From assembly GCF_010183535.1 (NCBI RefSeq), contig NC_071330.1, forward strand, positions 1,683,217 to 1,747,216: DNA of 64,000 nucleotides. The letters run 5' to 3'. A program made the translations under genes and the position numbers. Below the pieces are notes generated by a model, which made no database searches, was not told the DNA's origin, and saw only the letters and a program-made list of their open reading frames with translations. Below, one piece after another: positions 55,192-64,000 of this stretch. Position 1 is the stretch's first letter, and each line of letters begins with the position of its first letter. The stretch is from Caenorhabditis remanei (taxonomy: Eukaryota > Nematoda > Chromadorea > Rhabditida > Rhabditidae).

Positions 55192-55452
55192 AAATAATTA
55201 AACATATCTGATGAAGTTGCCGAGCAGGCAAAGAGGACAGAAGAGAGACATCGTCTCATCTTCTCTTTGGCCACTACCTTGTGCACCTGGCAGGTATCAG
55301 AGCAGATTATGGAATCACGTACCGATTTCATACCTCCATACGACTATGCGCGGAAGATCGGGCAGCAGTTCAGCGTGCTATTTTGGCCTTTTCTTTTCTT
55401 CGATGAATTATCCACGCGTGAGTTGAATAATGTAATGTCAAAAACTCGCTGA
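55192..55452 (+). CDS. Unrecognised open fragment
   Basis: A stop-free stretch reads EVAEQAKRTEERHRLIFSLA, TTLCTWQVSEQIMESRTDFI and YDYARKIGQQFSVLFWPFLF to a stop at 55452. The composition is protein-like and more GC-rich than its flanks, but no start or splice partner was found. It may be a decayed transposon or gene fragment. Confidence 0.3.
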
Positions 55453-56661
55453 TATCTCTTCATACTATCTGGTTCTTTTCATGACCGTCGGATGTTGAAG
55501 CTTCCAATTCCAAACATTTATACAATCAGGTGTCGGTTTGATCTTTACGACTGCCATATCGGAGGTGCCGACGCGATGTTCTTTGGGAACGTTGTACTGC
55601 AAATGTTGTGATAAAAACGGAATATTGACGCAAAATCGATTTTCATAAAAATATGATTTTCAGCTATTTCATTTATCTCAAAAACGGGCGGAGCTTCCAA
55701 GCTCACTTTTGGGTTTAAAAATTCAATTTCCATAGTTTTATAGACTAAAAACTTCAAATTTTGGACTCAAAAAATCAACCCCCCATACCAACGGGGTATT
55801 ATTGAAGAGTTGGGGGAGGAATTTTGATTCGAAAACGATTAAACAGCTGTGAAATTTCATGTTTTCTAGAAAAAATAGTTTTGCTACAATTCTAACGTGC
55901 TAATTTAAAAAACAACTGAAGCACGATTTCTCTAGTACAAAATTTCAATATAAAATCGCCAAACACTACATATTTTGCTTACTACCTGTCATATTTTTCT
56001 ATCAGAAAACGTCTTCATATACATAAAATTGTAACCCACCTCATTGAAATTCCAGTCAAAAATAAAAATAAAAGCATTAGAACTAAAAAAAAATCAAGAA
56101 TTTCCAGAAGGGAACATTCAAAATAAAATGGGGTAGAACAGCAATCGGCCGCTCAAATGAGAGAATGAATGAGAAAGAAGAAGAGGGAATGAGAGAGACA
56201 AGAATGTGTCGGTTGATCGGAATCTTTTAGGGTTCAGTTCTGATAAAATTTAAAAAAAATCAAGTTTAAACATTCCAGAGAGTTTTTTTTTTGGAATTCA
56301 GGAAGTTGTCTGGGTATAAAATGTAAATATTTAAGGTGACACATTAAAGTGAATCTCCCCAGTGTATGGAGATTCTGTTTCCGCATTCGTTTGGTCGGTG
56401 TCTGCCTTTGCAGAACGCACAGAGTGTTGGGCAGTTTCTTTGGTTCACTCTCGGTGGGAGAACGATCCGCACCACGTGATGGCGGTTATTGCGGTGATAG
56501 CGTCGACCTTCTGCCTCCCGAGCTTCAAAGTGGCGTCGTCACCTTTCCTCTTCCGATTCCGCTCGTCAGTTCTGTTGATGGTGCTCCATTGGTCGTTCCT
56601 GAACTTCCGGCACTTCCTGGACTTCTTGGACTTCCTGGACTTCCTCGTCTTCAACGACTTC

Positions 56662-56893
56662 CTAGACATCTTGGGCTCGGTTGTTGCTGGAACTTGAAGA
56701 GCGTCTTTTTCTTTCTGACTCGAAAGAAGACGGCGAACGATCTCTTTTTCTTTTGATTTCCCTTTCAATGGTTTCTTTCATTTCATCGGTGTGTTCGCGT
56801 TCAAAACCCTCTGGATTCAACACGTCGATGTCTTCGATATCCTCTTCGTTTTTGGTTTGAGTGCTATTAGAGCACACATTTTGGTTGCTAGAA
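56662..56893 (-). CDS. Charged RS-rich coding segment
   Basis: After a TTTCTAG acceptor (about 56894) the minus-strand frame reads NQNVCSNSTQTKNEEDIED, then EREIKRKRDRSPSSFESERK and RRSSSSSNNRAQDV to a stop. It resembles the RS tail of the exon at 6233. Downstream, to about 56445, a second frame is rich in KSRKSKKSRK. It is either the last exon of an SR-like gene with a frame change or low-complexity DNA. Confidence 0.35.
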
Positions 56894-56937
56894 AGAATAC
56901 ATATGAGAGAGTTCGATAATTGAGGATGAGTGGAAAT

Positions 56938-57313
56938 TTATAGCATAATTAATTGAGAAACGAAAATATCACATAATTCATCACAATATTCAAATGGCAG
57001 TTTTGACCCGTCTTGCAGCACCCGACGTTTGTCGAAGGTAAACCGGAACTTTTTCAATAGTTCCTTGAAGAAAACATCGTGGCTCCGGTTCTTTCTGACC
57101 TGATGTTGTAGGACTTCTACTGTGGATCGTGCGACATCCGTCAGTACTTCTTCAACCATTCCCTAAATTTGCTCCATCGTCACCTTCTTGGCCGTCTCCG
57201 AGTTGGGCGAGACCCCTTTTGATTTGACTTTGTTCTGCAAAATATATATTCGTTACAAGTCGATAAATATTGATGTTACCTTGCTGTCTCCGTTTTCCAA
57301 CCTCTCCTTGTAC
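56938..57313 (-). pseudogene. Inactivated partial tandem copy of the gene at 57371-57901
   Basis: Segments 57313-57280 (YKERLENGDSK) and 57234-56938 repeat the end of exon 1 and all of exon 2 of the neighbouring gene. Shared blocks include KKVTMEQ, MVEEVL, RSTVEVLQHQVRKNRSHDVF and FRFTFDKRRVLQDGS. The copy has TAG at 57165-57163 where the intact gene has a sense codon, and it lacks the first two thirds of exon 1. Its end differs (CDELCDIFVSQLIML). Confidence 0.7.
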
Positions 57314-57370
57314 CTGCACGATTGTGTGTATAATTTATTGAGAAAAGCATAATTTAAATATATCACAGAT

Positions 57371-57901
57371 TTAATTACAATATCCATATGGTAGCGTGGA
57401 CCCGTCCGGTAGTACCCGTCGCTTGTCGAATGTGAACCGAAACTTCTTTGATACTTCCTTGAAATATACATCGTGGTTCCGGTCTCTTCGAACCTGCTGC
57501 TGTGGGACTTTGATGGTGGAGCGTGATATGCCTGCCAACACTTCTTCAACCATTTCCTCCATCTGCTCCATTGTGACCTTCTTGGAAGCTTCCGAGTTGA
57601 GGGAGATTCTTTTGGATTTGACTTTGATCTGCAAAATATATATTCGTTACAAGTCGATAAAAATTGATGTTACCTTGCTGTCTCCGTTTTCCAACGTCTC
57701 CTTGTATGCGTAAGACTTGGCACCCGTGGTGACGAATCTCTCCATCTTTCCACTCAACTCGCTGGTGCACTGTCCAAGGAACGGCCCCATCTCGCTCTCC
57801 AGAGGATCGGCTGCCCCATTTGGAACTCTGTACTCCACAGAGTATGTGTCTGAAGAATAAACATTGTAAAAATACATTGTGGTCCCTGTCTCCTCGGACA
57901 T
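57371..57901 (-). CDS. Unrecognised two-exon small protein
   Basis: Exon 1 (57901-57674) encodes MSEETGTTMYFYNVYSSDTY, SVEYRVPNGAADPLESEMGP and a tail ending KETLENGDSK. Exon 2 (57628-57371) follows TTTTGCAG in phase 0 and encodes KKVTMEQMEEMVEEVLAGIS, RSTIKVPQQQVRRDRNHDVY and FRFTFDKRRVLPDGSTLPYG; total 161 residues. No signal peptide or membrane span is seen, so it is probably intracellular. An AATAAA lies about 25 bp after the stop. I do not recognise the family. A broken partial copy lies directly downstream. Confidence 0.6.
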
Positions 57902-58607
57902 GCTAAGTGGAAGGATCTATAATTCTTTATTAAGACGTACTTATGCAAATACCTCTGGAAATTTTTGACTTGCATTTTTTTTTCAAAGAATTGGAAGTTA
58001 TTCGAAAACGATAAAACAGCTCTGAAACTTCAGGTTTCTAGAGAAAATAGTTTTGCTACACTTATAACGTGCTAGTTCAAAAAAAACAGAAGTCCGATTC
58101 CTCTGGTACAAAGTTTCTATGTAAAATCGCCAAATATTTAGTTAATTACATTTTTCCTAAAACGGCTTTCTAAATGAAATTTTAACTCACCTCACTAAAA
58201 TTTCAGTCAGAAATAAAAATAAAAGCATTAGAACTCAATAAAAATCAAGAATTTCCAGAAGGGAACATTCAAAAAAGGGGTAGAACAGCAATCGGCCGTT
58301 CAAAGGAAAGAATGAATGAGAAATAGTTTTCGAAAGTTTCATTCTCAATGTTTGTTTTCTCTCAGTAGGCGTGTCCAGCTTCCGACAAGAAATGTGAGTC
58401 ATAGGAGAAGCCGTCTCGAAGGGGCCAAAGAATGAGAGATAGAAATGTGTCATTTCGCCGGTATCTTTGAGAGTTTAGTTGTAAGAATTTTGTCGTACTT
58501 GAAAAATTCAATGAGCATTTTTTGAATTTAGGAAGTTGTCTGTTTTCAAATGAGTATAATCATGACAAGGGGTAGGGGGAGTTGGGCATACTTGCGACGG
58601 ACCTCTC

Positions 58608-58954
58608 ACTAGGGAAGGTCATGGACTCGGGCTGAAGTTATGGGATGTGACCTATATCACTGGAAAGCTGAGAAAACGCTGATTCCAAATATATATTCAG
58701 TTTTTGCCCTCGAGGCCTGGTTTTTGAGAAAAACAAGGTCAAAGTTAGAAAAAAATGACAAATTATGGTCTTTTATTGCGAAAATTGCTAAAAAGGCCAT
58801 AATTTGTCTTTTTTCTAACTTTGACCTTGTTTTTCTCAAAAACCAGGCCTCGAGGGCAAAACTGAATATATATGTGGAATCAGCGTTTTTTCAGCTTTCC
58901 AATGGTATAGGTCACGTCCCATAACTCCAGACTGAGTCCATGACCTTCCCTAGT
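58608..58954. mobile_element. 347-bp palindromic element
   Basis: Termini ACTAGGGAAGGTCATGGACT and complement, with arms sharing TCCAAATATATATTCAG, GCCCTCGAGGCCTGGTTTTT and GACAAATTATGGTC, and a short centre near 58780. A solo arm is at 8795-8975. Confidence 0.75.
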
Positions 58955-59761
58955 CAGTTCAAAACTAGAAATTTTGAAGTTAAAAAAAACGAATATTCGA
59001 CTATGTTTTCAAATTTCGATTGAACGTTCATAGGATTTCTGACTATTTTTTATGAAAATTTCGAAAGTTGGCAAAAATTTGTTTGTGAAAAAATTGTGTC
59101 CGTAAGCGCCTATTCACATTTTTCACTAGAGAAGTGTGCGGAGTCACAGTGGTGTTTTCTTTTCTTACCTGACCAACATCAAACGAGAGCTGTGACTCTG
59201 TCATGAAAGAATATTTAGTTGAAAATTTCCCTATGCATCTGTGGGCTGAGGACTCTAGGTCAAAAGTAGCGAAAAATTACAGAAATGACCAAGAAAGTGG
59301 CAGAATCTGGGATCATCCGTATATGGGTCGACGCAGATTTTCAGAACGATATGCGTTCATGGCATAGTATCAGCTTTCGAATGATATAGGTCACACACGC
59401 TTTTTCCTAGTTTAGACTGTCTCTATATTGCTCTGTTATCGAAGACCTCCAGTCCGCAAAATATTTATCTTAAAGAAATCTTTTGTTACATAGTAAATAT
59501 TGGGCCGATTTGATGGGAATGTGAGGGAGCATAAGATCAATAAGTGATCGGAGTGTGAAATTATGAGATGAGTTGAGTGGGGAATCGGGAAGGGCAAATA
59601 CAATTCTTAGTAGATGGGCGGGGACATAATTGAGTTCGAATTGGGGAAACAGAGACGAGAGACTTAATGAAAAGGTCAAACGAATGAAGGGCTGAAATAA
59701 AAACATTTTTTTAAGGGCTGAAATAAAAACAACAACAATAATTTTGAATTCCAGCAATCAT

Positions 59762-62700
59762 TTACGAAAGATACTCAACAACCATAATCTTCTGACTTCT
59801 CGTTCCTCTTTCCATAAACCAATCCTCTCTAATATCTTTATTACAAGGAGCATTTATCCACGTGACAAAAATACGATCACCAAAGTTGTGATGGAATTGA
59901 AATGGCTTTGTTTTAATCGTGACATAGGTGAACTCTCCTTGCTTCACAGTTCCAAAAAGAGGATTAAATTCAAGGCGATCTGGGCAATTAGACATCATTT
60001 TGAATGCCATGCGCCGATCTGACAGATTTTGAATTTTCATGATGTGCGTTTGGCTTATTTCAAATGGTACATTGAATGTGATGATGTTCTCGGGTGTCGT
60101 TTGGATTCTGCCAGGCATTGTGTCTCTCGGATCCGACTCCTCATCTTCATTCTTTACGTTCTGCTCAATTCCAGCATTCTGTTCCGGTGGTTGCAATATG
60201 ACTTGATTGCCAGCAGCTGGTTGTTCCACTGAAATGGAGAATTATAGCTTTTTTTTTCGAAAACTTCTTAGAAATGTTTGGGGAAATTTTGTTTGTTTCT
60301 TGATACAGGAGGCACTTTTCAAAATTTGAAATTTTTTAAAATAGTTTTCCACGTCTTTTGGCTGTCAAGCTACCGTAAAACTTAAAATAGAAGTACGTTT
60401 TATATTCTTCAAACCCTCTCTCAGAGTGCCGCTTAAATAGAGGGGTCGTTTTATTATAGGTTTAATGGTGACCACCAGAGCTGTGCGGAATTCCTTCCTT
60501 CGACTTCCTTCTTCCTTCTTCCGGGCCTTTTTTCACTTCCTTTCTACTTCTTCCTCCTTCCTTTTCAAAAATTTTACTTCCCTCTTTGCCACTTCCGACT
60601 TCCTTGTAAAAAATTAACAACATTTTTGTAATTTTCGACAGAATTTCGACGGAATTTTGGTGGTTTTTGATGGAACTTTGTATGAAAACAACGCCAAAAT
60701 TCGTTTTCAAAGATGACTAGAAAAAAATTTCCTCAAATTTGCCATTTTCAAAATTAGCTTCCGACTTTCGGGTCGGAACCCAACTTCCTTCTTCCTTCTT
60801 CCGACTTCCTTTCTCAAAAATTTACTTCCTTCTTCCTTCTTCCGTTTTCAAAAATTTTACTTCCGCACAGCTCTGGTGACCACTATTATTGTTTTGCAAA
60901 CACCGGCCGGATTGAGTTGCATGCAATTTGTTCGGGTTGGTCTTGCATTTGAAAAATTGAAAACCTATTTCATGCGCCTTTAATTCGTGTCGGCCGTTGT
61001 TCGCAAATCAATAAAAATAAACTCAAAAAACTAACCGCCATCATCATTGTTTGGATTATAAACAACCTCTTGCTGCTCCTCACGTTTAACATCATTTAGT
61101 TGTGTTGTGTCACGAGCTGAAATTTAATTACTAGGGTAAAACTAGTATCTCAAATTAGAATTTGACGGTTCACGTAAATCCAGATAAACTCACAACCTCT
61201 GGTGGTCTGGTACAACTCTCTATGTTGTTGAACTTTTCTATCACAATTTTAATTTTTCCGGTGATGCCCTATTTCTGGTGTAGTATATATGGAATGCCCA
61301 TTCTACAATAAAATAAATACAAAAATACCTGCAATAGTTTCTTGATTTTGAGCTTGGACCTCCTCAGCAACTCCTCTGACAGCTCCACCATGATTTGCCT
61401 GATTGATTGGCGCAATGACAACGACGTCATCATTTCGTTGAGGTCCTGGCTCATCCATTTGGACTTCTGGAGGAAAAATTGATTACAGTTATGTATGTAT
61501 GTCTATCAAGATCCCTTACCATTAGCAGCTGAGCGACGATTCAGCTTTTCCAAGCGAGCAGCACGTGCCAAAGCCAAACTGCGCATTTGAGATCTTGCTG
61601 AAAACAGAGAAATTAATTGATATAAGACGGTCGAAATTTCAAAATTTCTTGCTCACGAACTTATTTTCTTAAAAATTGAGAAATTTTGTACTAGTACATA
61701 TTTATTTTTTAGTTTTAGACTTCGTTCAAAAATGTGTGAAAAATCATGATGTAGAACAAATTTGCTTCACTTCGATCTGTTCACGTCATTTTCTGTTCTT
61801 TTTTCAAAGTTTGTTCAAAAGTACAAGTACAGAATCGGTATCAATACCGATTCTGTGAAATTCCTCCAGATTCGGTATGCATACCGATTCTGTACTCTGC
61901 ATAAAAGGTCACGTGAAAAAAAGGATTTATCCAAGTTTATTCAAAAGTACAGAATCGGTATCGATACCGATTCTGTACCAAACAACAATTCTGTATAAAA
62001 GGTCACGTGAAATATTGAAAATCCACGGTTTCGTATTGTCAAATTTTATTTATGATATTTTCGTTTACGTGGATTCAAATCTGATGTTCATTGAGTGGAT
62101 AAACTGACAAAAATGACAATTTTCGATGGATAATCACCTAGATTTTGTTATTCGATTTTGATCAACTTCACATTTTCTTACTATAAAAGGAAACACTTTA
62201 AAACCTTTTTTGCAATGTTCATTAACACAAACTTTTTTGTGTTGTTGAATAAGAAAATGTGAAGTTGATCAAAATCGAATAACAAAATCTAGGTGATTAT
62301 CCATCGAAAATTGCCATTTTTGTCAGTTTATCCACTCAATGAACATCAGATTTGAATCCACGTAAACGAAAATATCATAAATAAAATTTGACAATACGAA
62401 ACCGTGGATTTTCAATATTTCACGTGACCTTTTATACAGAATTGTTGTTTGGTACAGAATCGGTATCGATACCGATTCTGTACTTTTGAATAAACTTGGA
62501 TAAATCGTTTTTTTCACGTGACCTTTTATGCAGAGTACAGAATCGGTATGCATACCGAATCTGGAGGAATTTCACAGAATCGGTATTGATACCGATTCTG
62601 TACTTGTACTTTTGAACAAACTTTGAAAAAAGAACAGAAAATGACGTGAACAGATCCAAGTTGGAAAACTCTGTGCTTCACGTGCAACTTTTTCTAGCAA

Positions 62701-62889
62701 TTGCCAGTTTATTGCATAATCGTTCAAATTCACGGAAATATTGTACTTTCAGTACAGATTATTTATAGAAATCTATTTTTTAATTCGCTAGCAAAAAAAT
62801 TTGAAATTTCAACCGTCTTATATCACAATCTGAAAATAAAACTTACATATTTTTTTCTTTGGTCCAGGAAATTTATATGAACAACCCAT
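59762..62889 (-). CDS. Five-exon MSP-domain protein with a Gly-Cys N-terminus
   Basis: Exons 62889-62847, 61597-61520, 61466-61329, 61116-61036 and 60228-59762, all joined in phase 1, give 268 residues. The C-terminal 115 residues form a major-sperm-protein domain: RIQTTPENIITFNVPFE, QNLSDRRMAFKMMSNCPDRL, FNPLFGTVKQGEFTYVTIK and DRIFVTWINAP. MSP folds are Ig-like and mediate protein contacts, best known in nematode sperm motility. The N-terminus MGCSYKFPGPKKK offers a possible myristoylation/palmitoylation site plus a basic patch. Residues about 15-150 are a low-complexity acidic and glutamine-rich linker. Intron 1 contains a 1.2-kb palindrome and intron 4 a hAT-like element. The MSP exon is secure; the upstream exons rest on matched phases. 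Confidence 0.75.
60476..60875. mobile_element. 400-bp hAT-like element with CTTCCTT arrays
   Basis: Termini CAGAGCTGTGCGGAA and exact complement, flanked by GTGACCAC on both sides (60468-60475 and 60876-60883), a perfect 8-bp target duplication. The interior has CTTCCTTCTTCC arrays at both ends and a unique AT-rich core. It lies in intron 4 of the MSP-domain gene. Confidence 0.85.
61615..62825. mobile_element. 1.2-kb palindrome with nested 29-bp dyads
   Basis: The outer ends share GATATAAGACGGT and GAAATTTCAAA. The inner 61771-62662 is a near-perfect inverted repeat with a spacer of about 68 bp around 62215, so both strands show the same conceptual translations. Each arm holds three self-palindromes, AGAATCGGTATCGATACCG and variants (61829-61857, 61868-61893, 61949-61979 and mirrored), interleaved with AAAAGGTCACGTGAAA. 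It lies in intron 1 of the MSP-domain gene, starting about 18 bp from exon 2. Confidence 0.8.
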
Positions 62890-62989
62890 TTTTAGTGCGC
62901 TAAAAAATGCAAAGATGATCGGCAATTAAATAAAAATCAATAATGGAGGGCAGTGAAAATAGAGCGGAGTGTTATAGGGTGTACAATAA

Positions 62990-63530
62990 GGCTCAATAGG
63001 TTTACTTAGATGTGCAGGCTAATTGATCTGCGTTCCGTGCAGCGTAGCGGTCAATATTTTTGAATGTGGCGGCTGATAGAGGAGAAGAGAAAGAGAGAGA
63101 AGGTGAATGAAAAACGAGAGAGTCAGACGCAAAGGAAATATATGGTTTCTCTGCGTCTCCTAAACCTATGCGATATTTTTTGATGATAGGAGTACTTGTA
63201 CATGTTAGGTATGACTATAGAAATGAGCAAACCCAAGGATGTATACACGGTATTTCAAAGTGAACCTATGCAAACGCGCTCTTTTGAGAAAAATCGCTTA
63301 CCTAAATTGGTTTGTTCAAACTGAAAAACTTTGACAAGAAATAGTTTTATGGAGACATATAACCGAGAAAGGCCAAATTTTTGAAAAAACAAAAAATATC
63401 AAAAAATTTTAATTTAGGCGTCAAATAATATTACCAAAATTGTAGTCTCAACAAAGCGCGTTTGCATAGGTTACGATTGAATTAACGTGTGTATACAGAA
63501 AAAAAGCAACGTTTTTGGATACTGTAAACT
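62990..63530. other. Upstream flank of the MSP gene
   Basis: A mixed AT-rich and GA-rich stretch (GAGAAGAGAAAGAGAGAGAA near 63080) with no coding exon. The block near 63255-63475 has CTATGCAAACGCGCTCTTTT mirrored by GCGCGTTTGCATAGG, a 215-bp weak inverted repeat and probably another MITE. Confidence 0.4.
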
Positions 63531-63540
63531 TTATTTTAAT

Positions 63541-63895
63541 AAATGGGATGATGATAATAGGCTTCATGGGGATGGGCAATTGAAATGGGAAAATGGGAAT
63601 CGGACAACGGGAATGGGTCAATTGGAATGGGACAATTGAAATGGGACAATTAGAATGGGGCAACGGAAATGGGGTAATGGGAATGGAACAAAGGGAATGA
63701 GACAATTGAGATGGGACAATTGGAATCGGATTCATTGGAGTGGGATTCATGGGAATGGGATTCATTGGAATGGGTTTCATAGGAATGGGACAATGGGAAT
63801 GGGACAACGGGAATGGGAAAATGGAAACGGAACAATTGGAATGGGACAATTGGAATGGGACGATTGAAATGTGACAGGAGAATGGGACAATTGGA
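63541..63895. repeat. Minisatellite of about 14-bp AATGGGACAATTGG units
   Basis: More than twenty tandem, imperfect units of AATGGGACAATTGG with variants (GATTCATTGGAATGGG in the middle). The minus strand accidentally reads as SHSNCPIPI-type repeats. Not a plausible coding region. Confidence 0.8.
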
Positions 63896-63908
63896 ATGTG
63901 AATGGGAT

Positions 63909-64000
63909 TTATCTACTGTACTCCACAGTTAACGGCTTCGAATTCTTCATTCCTCCTTCCATGAAGTAGTTCGGCTCCACATCTCCATGACGAGGCCCAT
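63909..64000 (-). CDS. 3' end of a minus-strand gene running off the window
   Basis: The frame PRHGDVEPNYFMEGGMKNSK then PLTVEYSR ends at TAA (63911-63909), right beside the minisatellite. It is open to the window edge and looks like a C-terminus, but too little is visible to identify it. Confidence 0.35.
   Translation of the reverse strand, partial: GPRHGDVEPNYFMEGGMKNSKPLTVEYSR

Noticed and set aside
56349..56756. Plus-strand leucine/proline-rich open frame of 135 codons
   Set aside because: It is the complement of the KSRKSKK-rich minus-strand repeat; no independent signals.
61762..62659. Matching open frames of 75-78 codons on both strands
   Set aside because: The identity is a direct result of the palindrome, not duplicated genes; starts and context are unsupported.
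63448..63867. Repetitive SHSNCPIPI / MGQRKWGNG-type open frames
   Set aside because: They are translations of a 14-bp minisatellite.
63541..63895. CRISPR-like array
   Set aside because: Units are contiguous and imperfect with no spacers, and the organism is a nematode.
1..64000. tRNA, rRNA or operon-like RNA genes
   Set aside because: I looked for box A/B patterns and conserved rRNA blocks and saw none convincing; a covariance search would be needed to exclude them.

Overview
This window looks like chromosomal DNA of a Caenorhabditis nematode. The species cannot be named from sequence alone. Evidence: short introns with TTTTCAG acceptors, a tandem F-box/FBA_2 cluster, an MSP-domain gene, an annexin very like NEX-1, a full-length RTE-type retrotransposon, and dense palindromic MITEs. 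Exon joins were made by eye from splice sites and checked for phase; none is confirmed by transcripts.

Layout. 0-14.6 kb is an accessory region of small secreted-protein genes. It holds four two-exon members of one unrecognised family (27-1430 minus, 2136-3407, 9192-10165, 10489-11806), each with a signal-peptide exon of exactly 52 nt and a phase-1 intron. It also holds a saposin-like gene (7103-8020), a broken relative (13772-14121), and two copies of another signal-peptide exon (5260 and 13035). 15-19.4 kb carries a small membrane-anchored protein gene (15007-16373 minus), a possible terminal exon (17575-17808) and the annexin (17903-19311 minus). 19.4-30 kb shows no convincing gene. It is filled with ~550-bp duplications, MITEs, a GCGCGCC hairpin motif and CTGTCTGT/CCGGATGTCC repeats.

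30-53.5 kb is an F-box/FBA_2 region. Five genes have an F-box exon (30291-31905, 46074-47265 and the tandem trio 48365, 50160, 52203) and two are orphan FBA exons (35231-36203 and 40019-40940, both minus). An unrecognised three-exon gene lies at 32635-34234, with a LINE remnant in its second intron. An intact RTE element sits at about 41.9-45.2 kb. 54-58 kb holds a cysteine-rich pseudogene and a small gene with an inactivated partial tandem copy. 59.7-62.9 kb is a five-exon MSP-domain gene whose introns carry a 1.2-kb palindrome and a hAT-like element. The window ends in a minisatellite and the 3' end of another minus-strand gene.

The F-box proteins would act as SCF substrate adaptors, and the small secreted proteins outside the cell. 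The strongest new signals are the 52-nt-exon secreted family with its shuffled promoter and signal exon, a hAT-like element family with clear 8-bp target duplications and interiors made of CTTCCGA-type arrays, and the nested palindrome in the MSP-gene intron.
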